A DNA stretch of 64,000 nt from Cellulomonas sp. WB94 (GTDB lineage: Bacteria; Actinomycetota; Actinomycetes; Actinomycetales; Cellulomonadaceae): the NCBI RefSeq assembly GCF_003115775.1, contig NZ_QEES01000001.1, forward strand, positions 171,041-235,040, given 5' to 3'. A program made the position numbers and the translations under genes. Below, piece by piece: positions 1 to 8,980 of the stretch; position 1 is the stretch's first letter; every line of letters begins with the position of its first letter. The notes beneath the pieces were generated by a model. It was not told the origin of the DNA, did not search any database, and was given only the letters and a program-made list of their open reading frames with translations.

Positions 1-1247
1 TCGGGGTGCGCGCCTTTGGCTCCCAGCTACTGTGCGAACAGGTGGTCGGTCGGGGTCTGCGCCGGCGCTTCTACGCGCTGGACGACGAGGGTCTGCTGCC
101 GGCCGAGTACGCAGAGGTCTACGGGATCCCGTTCTCCTTCATCCCGTCCGACCGGCCTGTCACCGATCCGCCCCCGCGCCCACCGACCACCACAGTCCGA
201 GCAGTCGCGGGTCGCGAAGCCGCCCGGATCGTCTTCCCCCGCGTGGAGGGCTATCGCTTCGAGCTGCCCGACGCCCCGCTGCACGTCGACCTAACCGCCG
301 TGGGCTCCTACGTCCTCGACCCTGGCGTGATCGCCACCGAGACCGAGGTCGAGGGAGTCATCGGCGCCAGCGAGACCCACTCGCTAGAGGAGCTTCGGGC
401 CATGCGACCGAAGGAGGTCGCCTTCAAGCTCGCCGTGAAGCACCTGCTGCCCCTTTACACCGATGGCCAGCACGTACCCAAGCCCTGGCTCGTGCCCGAG
501 CTCGTCCGAATCGCGCAGCAGTTCCTTGCAGGCAAGCTCGAGCTGAAGGGCAACGCGTTCCCCGGCCTGCTCCTGCTCGGCACCGAGGCCAGCAAGGCAG
601 CCGAGCACATCCACCGGATGATCGTCACGCAGGAGGGTGCCCGTGACCCGGTTGTCCGCGCCATCATCCGCTCCGACGCTCCGACGGGATCGACCGACGA
701 CGTCAACTTCCAGACGATCAAGGCCACCCACGTGACCAGCGACCGCAGTCACGTGTCGCACGTTGTGCTCGACGGTGTAGGCGGAAACACATGGGAGCAG
801 CTTGCGGCATACATTCTCGAAGCACACGAGGACGTCGCCGCGTACGTGAAGAACGACCACCTCGAGTTCGCCATCCCTTACACGCATGAGGGCATCGGCC
901 GTCGGTACGTTCCCGACTTCCTCGTGCGCCTCGTCCGTCGCCCCGACGACGTCGAGCGGTTTCTCATCGTCGAAGTCTCCGGCGGCATGAAGGACCAGGC
1001 AGCGAAGGCTGTGAAGGCCGATACGGCGCGCAACCTGTGGTGCGCCGCGGTCAACTCCGACGGGCGCTTCGGCAGGTGGGGCTTCGTCGAGGTGGACGAC
1101 CCGAACCTCTTCCGCGATGTCGTGGCTTCCGCGATCACAAACCTCTACGCCGACCTGCCAATCACCGGGCAACCGCTCGCCTACGACTTGTTCGAGGGCA
1201 TCGACGATGACCCATCCCTCGCACTAAGCACTGAAGGAGCCCACTGA
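1..1247 (+). CDS. Type III restriction enzyme Res subunit, C-terminal part (truncated by window edge)
   Basis: The frame is open to the left edge, so this is only the last ~415 residues; the GTG at position 6 lies inside the helicase domain and is not the true start. The visible protein opens with QVVGRGLRR, helicase motif VI of DEAD/SNF2-like Res subunits. Near residue 300 it carries the nuclease core YVPDFLVRL followed by FLIVEVSGG and GRFGRWGFVEV, the PD-(D/E)XK arrangement typical of Res C-termini. The position after the ExX acid is Ser rather than Lys, with Lys a few residues later. Res hydrolyses ATP to move on DNA and cuts when two unmethylated sites are engaged, in complex with Mod. 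Its stop TGA shares one base with the Mod ATG (TGATG), so the two are translationally coupled. Confidence 0.88.
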   Translation, partial: GVRAFGSQLLCEQVVGRGLRRRFYALDDEGLLPAEYAEVYGIPFSFIPSDRPVTDPPPRPPTTTVRAVAGREAARIVFPRVEGYRFELPDAPLHVDLTAVGSYVLDPGVIATETEVEGVIGASETHSLEELRAMRPKEVAFKLAVKHLLPLYTDGQHVPKPWLVPELVRIAQQFLAGKLELKGNAFPGLLLLGTEASKAAEHIHRMIVTQEGARDPVVRAIIRSDAPTGSTDDVNFQTIKATHVTSDRSHVSHVVLDGVGGNTWEQLAAYILEAHEDVAAYVKNDHLEFAIPYTHEGIGRRYVPDFLVRLVRRPDDVERFLIVEVSGGMKDQAAKAVKADTARNLWCAAVNSDGRFGRWGFVEVDDPNLFRDVVASAITNLYADLPITGQPLAYDLFEGIDDDPSLALSTEGAH

Positions 1248-3979
1248 TGGCCGCCTCCCGCGACACAACAGCCACACCGGTCGAGTCCTTCGCGCATGCG
1301 GACACACGCGTGAACATCCCGACCGCCGACGCCGAGAGCTTCGTTTCCGAAGAGGTCGCCGCCCCCGTCACCACACGTTGGAAGCGCCACACTGTGCTCG
1401 ACCCACAGCTGGTTTGGAAAGGAAAGGACGACCAGGCAGACGTACTCGACGTTACTACCCCGCCAATTTTCATCCAAGAGAAGATCGACCCGCGCGCCCT
1501 TATCGAGAATCTGCGTCGGACGGCCGAGCACCCCGAAAATGAGCCGGAGGCAACTCTCTTCGACAGTTTCGACGGACTCGACCCCTGGGAGTCAGTCGAG
1601 TTCTACCAGCACCAGGCAAACTGGGCGAACCGCATGATTCTCGGGGACTCGCTCGCCGTCATGGCATCGCTCGCCGACCGCGAGAACCTGCGCGGCCAGG
1701 TTCAGGCTATCTACCTCGACCCGCCCTATGGCATCAAGTTCGGCTCCAACTGGCAACCCCGCACCAACAAGCGGGACGTCACGGACGGCAATCTCGCCGA
1801 TATGGCCCGGGAAGCCGAACAGATAAAGGCGTTCCGGGACACTTGGGAGTATGGGGTCGACTCGTACCTCACCTACCTGCGCGACAGGCTTCTCGTCGCG
1901 CGAGAGTTGCTCACAGAGAGCGGCAGCATTTTCGTCCAGATCGGAGACGAGAACGTTCACTTGGTTCGCACCTTGCTCGATGAAGTCTTCAGATCGGAGA
2001 ACTTCATAAGCCTCATCACCTTCACCAAGACCAGCGGTCAAGAGACCGCTCAGCTGGCTAACGTATCCGACTACATCCTCTGGTACGGCAGGAATTCGGA
2101 ATCAACGAAGGTCCGGCAACTCCTTCGGCCTAAAGCCATCGGCGGCTTAGGCGCCAAGGAGTACAAGCGGGTGGAGCTTCTAGATGGCACCATTCGACCA
2201 GCAACGTCTGGAGAACTCTCAGGAGAGGATCGATTGCCCGATCGTGCGAGTCTCTTCACGACTGGAGACGTCACATCGGACGGCGGAATCGCGCCGGACA
2301 TTGAGCTTCCCGATGGTCGCGTGCTGAAGGGCAAGTCGGGCGTGCACTGGAAGACGACGCCTGAAGGAATAGTCAAGCTCTGGCGGGCCGGCCGCATCAT
2401 GCCATCCGGCGGCTATAGAATCTACAAGCGTCGCTACCTTGACTTTCCGGTTGTGGGCGTCACGAACGTCTGGACGGACGTCCGGAGCGAGAGCGACCGG
2501 TCCTACGTAGTCCAAACAGCGACGAGCGTAATCGAGCGCTGTGTGCTCATGACGACCGATCCCGGCGATCTAGTCCTAGATCCGACCTGTGGCTCGGGCA
2601 CGACGGCGTACGTAGCGGAGCAGTGGGGTCGACGCTGGATAGCCATCGACACCTCCCGCGTAGCGATCGCCCTTGCCCGCCAACGGCTCATGGCGGCGAA
2701 GTACCCGTACTACCTGTTGGCGGACTCGCCTAAAGGCCAGGAGCAGGAGCGCAGCCTCGGCACGGGGACGTCTTCAATCGCAAGCGGCAATTCAGGCGAC
2801 CTTCGGCAGGGCTTCGTCTACGAGCGCGTCCCGCACATTACCCTGAAGTCGATCGCCAACAATCCGGATATCACTGAAAACATGACGCGTGCGGAAATCG
2901 ATGCCGCGATCTCCAGACACGCGGACGCCGAGCTCCTGTATGACCGCCCCTATGAGGACAAGAAGAAGGTCCGGGTCTCGGGTCGCTTTACGGTTGAGTC
3001 CCTCTCGCCGCACCGCTCGGCATCCTTCGACGCCGCATTCCCCAACTCCGGCGAGACTTCCCCTGAGCACTCGCCTTTGCAGGATCAAACCTCAGCGGTC
3101 GGTCTCGCAGTGGACCCTGGGTCTTCATACGAGGAGACGATTCTCGACAACCTGAAGACGGCCGGCGTCCAGAACGGCCGCCGGCGGGAGCGTCTCATCT
3201 TCAATGCAATCGATCCCTATCCCGGCCGGTTCGTTCAGGCGATTGGGACTGCCGCTTCGGATGCCAATGTCGCCGCGGCGCGCGAGGTGTCCGCGCACGC
3301 GGAGCCCATGACCCAGCGTGTAGCCATCTGCCTTGGCCCCGAGTACGGCACGGTGGACGCGCGCATGGTCAAGGCCGCCGCGCGCGAGGCGCTCGCCATG
3401 CCAAGCGTCGACGTCCTCATCGTCCTCGGCTACGCTTTCGAGGCCAACGCGCTTGATGCTGTCGGCGACACTCAGCGCGAGGGTTTCGCATCCGTCGCGG
3501 CGGAACACACCCTCGGTCGCCTTCCCGTCCTGCTGGTGCGGATGAACGTCGACCTTGCGATGGGAGAAGAACTCCTCAAGAACTCATCCTCGGCGAACCT
3601 GTTCACCGTGTTCGGCGAGCCCGACATAGACGTTCAGGTATCCGACGAGGGTGTCGTGGTCGAGATCCGTGGGATCGACGTCTACGACCCGACCACCGGC
3701 GAGGTCCGGTCGGGGGGTACGGACGGCATCGCCCTTTGGATGATCGACACCGACTACGACGAGGAGAGCTTCTTCGTCCGGCACGCCTACTTCTCCGGCG
3801 GACAGGACCCCTACAAGAAGCTCAGGCTCGCCCTCAAGGCAGACATCGACGCCGACGCCTGGGAGTCCCTCTACGGCACGGTCTCACGTCCGTTCCCGGT
3901 GCCGAGCACCGGCAAGATAGCCGTCAAGGCCATCAACTACTACGGCGACGAGGTCCTCATCGTCCGTGAGGTCTCCTGA
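1247..3979 (+). CDS. Type III DNA adenine methyltransferase Mod subunit, long form
   Basis: This is a site-specific N6-adenine methyltransferase of the beta class. Catalytic motif IV DPPYGIKF sits near residue 156 and SAM-binding motif I, LDPTCGSGTT, near 444, i.e. IV before I. It should set the recognition sequence and protect sites for the upstream Res. At 910 residues it is longer than a usual Mod (about 600-700). The ~360 residues after motif I, starting around FVYERVPHITLKSIANN, hold no motif I can name. The ATG is well placed after GAAGGAG at 1233-1239 and overlaps the Res stop by one base. Codon use is less GC-biased around 2000-2600, the likely target-recognition part, which suits horizontal acquisition. 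Family is certain; role of the C-terminal extension is not. Confidence 0.9.
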   Translation: MAASRDTTATPVESFAHADTRVNIPTADAESFVSEEVAAPVTTRWKRHTVLDPQLVWKGKDDQADVLDVTTPPIFIQEKIDPRALIENLRRTAEHPENEPEATLFDSFDGLDPWESVEFYQHQANWANRMILGDSLAVMASLADRENLRGQVQAIYLDPPYGIKFGSNWQPRTNKRDVTDGNLADMAREAEQIKAFRDTWEYGVDSYLTYLRDRLLVARELLTESGSIFVQIGDENVHLVRTLLDEVFRSENFISLITFTKTSGQETAQLANVSDYILWYGRNSESTKVRQLLRPKAIGGLGAKEYKRVELLDGTIRPATSGELSGEDRLPDRASLFTTGDVTSDGGIAPDIELPDGRVLKGKSGVHWKTTPEGIVKLWRAGRIMPSGGYRIYKRRYLDFPVVGVTNVWTDVRSESDRSYVVQTATSVIERCVLMTTDPGDLVLDPTCGSGTTAYVAEQWGRRWIAIDTSRVAIALARQRLMAAKYPYYLLADSPKGQEQERSLGTGTSSIASGNSGDLRQGFVYERVPHITLKSIANNPDITENMTRAEIDAAISRHADAELLYDRPYEDKKKVRVSGRFTVESLSPHRSASFDAAFPNSGETSPEHSPLQDQTSAVGLAVDPGSSYEETILDNLKTAGVQNGRRRERLIFNAIDPYPGRFVQAIGTAASDANVAAAREVSAHAEPMTQRVAICLGPEYGTVDARMVKAAAREALAMPSVDVLIVLGYAFEANALDAVGDTQREGFASVAAEHTLGRLPVLLVRMNVDLAMGEELLKNSSSANLFTVFGEPDIDVQVSDEGVVVEIRGIDVYDPTTGEVRSGGTDGIALWMIDTDYDEESFFVRHAYFSGGQDPYKKLRLALKADIDADAWESLYGTVSRPFPVPSTGKIAVKAINYYGDEVLIVREVS

Positions 3980-4609
3980 GTGCCGAGACTCCAGGCGCTC
4001 TTCGTCGAGCACCTGCGCTCGATCCTCGGCGACGTGGTCGACGTTGCCGAGCAAGTGGCGCCCGCATGGCTGCTGCGACCAGGACGCCTCGAGCTCGGCG
4101 AGCAGTGGCCGCTCGTTCAGCGGGTGTATGGCTCGCTCACGGGGATGGTCTTGCCCGAAGTGATGCCCCCGCGCGAGCGTCGGGGGCTCGACGTCGTTCT
4201 CACTTACGCCGATGGCACGTGTAGGGCCGTCGAGTTCGACGAGAGCCAGCACTTCACCGATGCTCGCGCCAGGACGCTCGCCGCATACAACGACGGAATG
4301 CCCGTCTGCTTCGATGCCGCGGTGTGGGCCCGGCTGTGCGAGCAGAGGCACGGGCGTGAGCCGGGCGGCGGGTTCGCACGGCCGCGCCCTCCCCTATTCC
4401 CAGGTGAGGGCGGTCGTCACCGCCAACGAGCGTTCAGGGACTTCCTCGCGGACGTCGTCCCGCCCCACCACGGCTGGCTTCCGACCGTCCGGATCTCCGA
4501 TGTCGAGGTCAAGCCAATCCTCTCGGCCGTGGACGCTACGCCTCGCATGAGAGCGCTATGGGAGTCGAAAGTGTCACTCGGCCGTCTAGAGCCGAGACGC
4601 GGTGCCTGA
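3980..4609 (+). CDS. Unknown protein cotranscribed with type III R-M genes, possible nuclease fold
   Basis: The GTG start directly abuts the Mod stop codon with no spacer, so translation is probably coupled. The 209-residue product is not a family I can name. The most distinctive stretch, DVVLTYADGTCRAVEFDESQHFT at about residues 72-94, has an Asp, then a hydrophobic strand ending in EFDESQHF, then a basic TDARARTLAAY segment. That layout recalls small PD-(D/E)XK or Vsr-like folds, but the Lys of ExK is absent, so this is a weak structural guess. No signal peptide or membrane segment is seen. Context suggests an accessory of the R-M system, either a third subunit or a regulator. Confidence 0.7.
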   Translation: MPRLQALFVEHLRSILGDVVDVAEQVAPAWLLRPGRLELGEQWPLVQRVYGSLTGMVLPEVMPPRERRGLDVVLTYADGTCRAVEFDESQHFTDARARTLAAYNDGMPVCFDAAVWARLCEQRHGREPGGGFARPRPPLFPGEGGRHRQRAFRDFLADVVPPHHGWLPTVRISDVEVKPILSAVDATPRMRALWESKVSLGRLEPRRGA

Positions 4610-4696
4610 CACCTCGAGGCCTGCACGATCCGTGCCGATGACCACGGAGGAAGCCGACGTCGTCGTGCGGTTCACCTAGCGATGTTGAGGGACGAG

Positions 4697-7468
4697 ATGC
4701 CGATCTACACGTCGTCACAGCAGGCCGCGATCGACTGCCTCGACCAGCCCCTTCAGATCATCGCGTGCGCTGGTTCCGGCAAGACGCAGGTCATCTCGCA
4801 GCGAATCTCCCGCATCCTCGCTCAGCCAGGTATCGAGCCACGGAACATCGTCGCCTTCACCTTCACGGACAAAGCTGCAGCTGAGCTCAAGGACAGGATC
4901 CTGTCGATCGTCGCCGCCGAGCACGGTGACATCACGGGTCTCGCCGAGATGTACGTCGGGACGATGCACGCGTTCTGCCTCAACCTCCTTCAGACGCACG
5001 TGCCGGAGACCTTCAAGTACAGCGTCCTGACTGAGACGACCCAGCGGCTGTTCATCGATCGCAACTCTGCGCGAAGCGGGCTCACCAGGTGCCCCACCGT
5101 GCTCCCGAACGTGCCGTACCTGCGGAGGTACGTGAACTCCAAGCTCTACATGCAGGTTGTCTCGGTCCTGCACGAAGACGACGTCGCCCTCGAACTCGTC
5201 CCCGGACCCGTGCGTGAGGCCGTAGGCAGCTACCGCGAGTTGCTCGACCGCCACGCCTTCTTCGATTACACGACGATGCTCCACGAGGCCGTCCGCCTCC
5301 TCGAGGCCGCAGCCGCCGGGCCAACCGACCCCTCAGTGGAGGTGCGTCAGCACGTGGCCGAGTCTGTCCGGTACGTGGTCGTCGACGAGTACCAGGACGT
5401 CAATCCTCTCCAGGAACGGCTCATCCGCGCGCTGGTCCAGTTCGGGGCGAACCTCTGCGTCGTCGGCGACGACGACCAGACGATTTACCAATGGCGCGGC
5501 AGCGAGGTATCGAACATCCTGACGTTCGCCAGTCGGTACTCGGGCGTTGAGCAGGTCACCCTCGCCGAGAACTTCCGCTCCTCGCCTGGCGTCATCGCCC
5601 TGGGGCGCAGAGTCGCCGAGCAGATTCCCGCCGATCAGCGGCTTCCAAAGGCGATGGAGCACTCGTCGCACCAATCGTGGGAGCGAGGCGACATCATCGC
5701 GACCGCTCTACCCACCGGTGAAGCCGAGGCGGAGTGGATCTGCGATCGCATCCAGCAACTACGCGGAATCCCGTTCATCGATACGCCCGACGCGGAGCCG
5801 CGAGGCCTGTCATGGTCGGACTGCGCGGTGCTGTTCAGGTCGGTGGCCGGGGACGCTGGGCCACTTGTAGGGGCGATGGGCCGCCTGGGCATCCCCTACA
5901 TCGTCAAGGGCCTCACGAAGCTGTTCGAGGCACCGGAGATCCAGGCGGTCGTGAGCCTGTTCAGGTACGTGGTCGGTCAGGCGGACCGCGACGACGTCTC
6001 GCGGACGTGGTCCGACGTGCATCTACTTCCCGTCGGCAGCTCCATGGACCGCGCGTTCGCGGTCCTCGATGCCGGCGCGGACTTCGACCGCGGCGAAGCA
6101 TGGTCCACCTACAACATCCAACGGCTCTACCTGGACGTCCTCGAAGCGCTGGGAATCCGTGAGGACACCATCCCCGGGGACGCTGTCCACGCCGAGCTCG
6201 TCTTCTACCAGCTCGGCAAGTTCAGCCAGGCGATCTCTGACTTCGAAGCGATCCACTTCAGTTCGGCACCCCGGGACAAGTACCAATCGTTCGTTGGTTG
6301 GCTTGAGAATCAGGCGCCCGACTACTACGCCGACGCCGACGCCGACGTGGGCTACGCGACGCCCGACGCGGTGACGATCTCCACGGTCCACCAAGCGAAG
6401 GGCCGCCAGTGGCCAGCCGTGTTCGTTCCGTGCCTGCGCGCGAACAGGTTCCCAGCGAAGCGCCACGGCGGCGTGGGCCTCTTCCACGTGATCCCTGCTG
6501 AGTCCGTCCCCTCCCCGGACCGGTACCGGGGCACGAAGGAGGACGAACGACGGCTCTTCTACGTCGCAGTCACCCGCGCGCAGAAGTACCTATACCTCAC
6601 GACCTCGCCCGGTCCCAACCAGCTCTACCGGAAGGCATCGGAGTTCTACGGCGAGGCTACGACGGTGTCGCACGTCTCGACTGCGGATGCCGGCATCGCC
6701 CCCGACGTCGCGCGCCTGAGTCCACATCCGCGCCAGGAGACGCCCCAGGTGACGCTCTCGTTCTCCGAGCTCAAGTACCTCTTCGAGTGCCCCTATCAGT
6801 TCAAGCTCCGCTTCATGTACGGCTTCAACCCTCCGATCCATGAGGCACTCGGCTACGGCAAAGGCCTGCACGACGCACTCGCGGAGATGCACAAGAAGGC
6901 TCTGTCTGGCGAGATCCTGCGCCGAGAAGCGGCAGGGGACCTCGTCAGACGTCACCTGCATACTCCGTACGCCTACCCGGCGCTCCGCGAGCAGCTCCAG
7001 GTCGCAGCCGTCGCAGCTCTGGAACGCTACTTTGACGTCCACGGCGAAGATCTGACGCGGACGATCCACTCAGAGAAGCAGATCCAGGTCCACATCGCGC
7101 CCGGCATCACAGTCGATGGACGGATCGACCTGGTCAAGCGGCTCGAGACGAATGAGATCTCCATCGTGGACTTCAAGTCCACGGATCGCGCCCAAGCGGA
7201 GGACGTGACCCGTGACCAACTCCATGTCTACGCCGTCGGATACCAGGAGCTCACGGGCACATCTGCAGACGTGATCGAAGTCCTCAACTTGGACGCCGAC
7301 GGAAAGAACACGCGCGAGCAGGTCCGCGAGAACCTCCTGACGGATGTTCGGAGCAGGATTCGCCAGGCGGGCGAGTCGCTACGCGCAAACGAACTACCCC
7401 GTCACGCGGTCTGGTGCGGCACCTGCGCAACGTGCGATCTCCAGCCGCTCTGCCGGGCGCGATCCTGA
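4697..7468 (+). CDS. UvrD/Rep-type helicase fused to PD-(D/E)XK nuclease with Cys cluster
   Basis: This superfamily 1A helicase-nuclease of about 923 residues resembles AddA/AdnB proteins. Walker A CAGSGKT is near residue 24, Walker B VVVDEYQDVN near 228, and DDQTIYQWRGSE near 260. The motif V/VI region includes TISTVHQAKGRQW and RRLFYVAVTRAQ. The C-terminus has a RecB-type nuclease core, DGRID followed by IVDFKST near residues 807-829. A Cys in FECPYQF and the cluster CGTCATCDLQPLC at the end look like an AddB/Cas4-style iron-sulphur site. It is predicted to unwind and degrade DNA ends. I prefer the ATG at 4697 over 4682 because TTGAGG lies just upstream of it. It follows the R-M genes by about 90 bases and may act with the exonuclease downstream. 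Confidence 0.88.
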   Translation: MPIYTSSQQAAIDCLDQPLQIIACAGSGKTQVISQRISRILAQPGIEPRNIVAFTFTDKAAAELKDRILSIVAAEHGDITGLAEMYVGTMHAFCLNLLQTHVPETFKYSVLTETTQRLFIDRNSARSGLTRCPTVLPNVPYLRRYVNSKLYMQVVSVLHEDDVALELVPGPVREAVGSYRELLDRHAFFDYTTMLHEAVRLLEAAAAGPTDPSVEVRQHVAESVRYVVVDEYQDVNPLQERLIRALVQFGANLCVVGDDDQTIYQWRGSEVSNILTFASRYSGVEQVTLAENFRSSPGVIALGRRVAEQIPADQRLPKAMEHSSHQSWERGDIIATALPTGEAEAEWICDRIQQLRGIPFIDTPDAEPRGLSWSDCAVLFRSVAGDAGPLVGAMGRLGIPYIVKGLTKLFEAPEIQAVVSLFRYVVGQADRDDVSRTWSDVHLLPVGSSMDRAFAVLDAGADFDRGEAWSTYNIQRLYLDVLEALGIREDTIPGDAVHAELVFYQLGKFSQAISDFEAIHFSSAPRDKYQSFVGWLENQAPDYYADADADVGYATPDAVTISTVHQAKGRQWPAVFVPCLRANRFPAKRHGGVGLFHVIPAESVPSPDRYRGTKEDERRLFYVAVTRAQKYLYLTTSPGPNQLYRKASEFYGEATTVSHVSTADAGIAPDVARLSPHPRQETPQVTLSFSELKYLFECPYQFKLRFMYGFNPPIHEALGYGKGLHDALAEMHKKALSGEILRREAAGDLVRRHLHTPYAYPALREQLQVAAVAALERYFDVHGEDLTRTIHSEKQIQVHIAPGITVDGRIDLVKRLETNEISIVDFKSTDRAQAEDVTRDQLHVYAVGYQELTGTSADVIEVLNLDADGKNTREQVRENLLTDVRSRIRQAGESLRANELPRHAVWCGTCATCDLQPLCRARS

Positions 7469-7561
7469 CGAGCAAGGCGCGCCAGGACCAAGGGCCGCTG
7501 TGGAAATGCATCCACGCTGGGACAGTAACAAGAACTGCGACACCAAAGGCGGGGGCACCAC

Positions 7562-8725
7562 ATGGATTGGCTATGGTGGCTCCTCTTGGGAGTCCTTGTC
7601 TGGTGGCTCTACGCCCGGGCACGGGCGCGGGCTGCCGCCAGGCCTGGACGTCCAGCGGCGCCGACCCTCGCGGCAAGTCGCCCGGCTCCGCGCCCTACTC
7701 CTGTGCGGACACTGAGGCAGACACCACAGCCATCCACAACGTCGGCCGGCATGACAGCGGTGGCTCAAGGCCGTCCAGCGGCCTTGACTCGACCGCCCTC
7801 GGCGTCGACGCCGCCACCCGCCGTCCGCCTTGTCGACAACTACGCTGCAGCGTCGCGTCCAGTGTCGTCGGCCGGGTCCGCCCCCGGAGTGCAGTTCATC
7901 TACGGTTCGCACTCCACGTCGCGTCAGGCGGGACCTCGTCTCGACGGCCCCTACGCCGTCATCGACTTCGAGACGACGGGGGTTTCCCCCAAGTCAGGTG
8001 ACCGCGTCATCGAAGTGGCGATCATTCGCGTCGACCGTGACGGACGCATCCTCGATGAGTACTCGACACTTCTCAACCCGGAAGGTCGCGATACCGGTCC
8101 GGTCCATGTCCATCGGATTCGCAACGGCGACGTCTGCGACGCTCCGCGATTCTCCGACGCCGCGGCTGACATTCTTGCGCGCCTGGAGGGCGCAGTCGTC
8201 GTCGCCCACAACGCTTCATTTGAGCAACGGTTCCTCGACGCCGAGCTTGCGCGGCTTCGGCTTGGACTCGGAGCGGTTCCGGCGTTGTGCAGCCTCTGGC
8301 TGGCACGTCGCACGCTCGCTCTCCCCAATTACAAGCTCCAGACGATCGCCCTGGCCGCGCGACTCTCGGTGGCAGATGGCCACACCGCGCTCGGTGACGT
8401 TCGTACGGTCGCAGCTCTTCTGCCCAGCATGCTCAATGCACTCGAAGCTCCACTCTCCTATGGCGTCCCCGTCGCGACCTCCAACCATCTTGCACGCGGA
8501 GTGGCGCAGCCCCGCGCCGGTCTCCATGCGGGTACCCCCATCGGACAGATCGCTGCCGCTCCGGTCGGCCATCTCCGCGCGATAAGTAGCCCGGGTCCGG
8601 CCCCGCAGCGGAGCAACTTCGAAGTCCGCATGGCATCCAAGCAGACGGGCACTCGTCGCTGCAGTGCCTGCGGTCAGCTTGGCCATTACAGGCCGACTTG
8701 CCACATCACACGCCAGCAGCCGTAG
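7562..8725 (+). CDS. Membrane-anchored DnaQ-like DEDDh exonuclease with C-terminal zinc knuckle
   Basis: The 387-residue protein opens with a single Trp-rich hydrophobic helix (residues 2-17) followed by basic residues, predicting an N-in/C-in or tail-like membrane anchor. An Ala/Pro-rich linker leads to a DnaQ exonuclease domain at about 130-295. ExoI is VIDFETTG, with the two metal-binding acids. ExoII is HNASFEQRFL, where the usual Asp after Phe is Glu. ExoIII is HTALGD, matching H-x4-D. The last 20 residues hold CSACGQLGHYRPTC, an exact C-x2-C-x4-H-x4-C zinc knuckle that binds single-stranded nucleic acid in other proteins. It is expected to degrade DNA or RNA 3' ends at the membrane. GGGGG at about 7550 is the likely ribosome site. 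It lies 93 bases after the helicase-nuclease. Confidence 0.82.
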   Translation: MDWLWWLLLGVLVWWLYARARARAAARPGRPAAPTLAASRPAPRPTPVRTLRQTPQPSTTSAGMTAVAQGRPAALTRPPSASTPPPAVRLVDNYAAASRPVSSAGSAPGVQFIYGSHSTSRQAGPRLDGPYAVIDFETTGVSPKSGDRVIEVAIIRVDRDGRILDEYSTLLNPEGRDTGPVHVHRIRNGDVCDAPRFSDAAADILARLEGAVVVAHNASFEQRFLDAELARLRLGLGAVPALCSLWLARRTLALPNYKLQTIALAARLSVADGHTALGDVRTVAALLPSMLNALEAPLSYGVPVATSNHLARGVAQPRAGLHAGTPIGQIAAAPVGHLRAISSPGPAPQRSNFEVRMASKQTGTRRCSACGQLGHYRPTCHITRQQP

Positions 8726-8980
8726 GTCGCACGCCAGCAGCAGTCTCTCTACTCGACAAAGGCAGCGTGAGAGAAGGCGCGCGCAGTCGGCGCCACATCA
8801 CCCGAATGCTCGGTTCTACGTGCCGCTCCGCATTCAGCCTGCAACCTACCAACTCGTCTACGCAGACCAACTAGCCGCCCGCGGCCTCGAGATAGCGATG
8901 GCCCACGTGCCGCTGCGCACCCAGTCGTCGCCAGTCCGATTTCGGCTCGTGCAGTACCACGCATCAGCAATTTGCAGATG

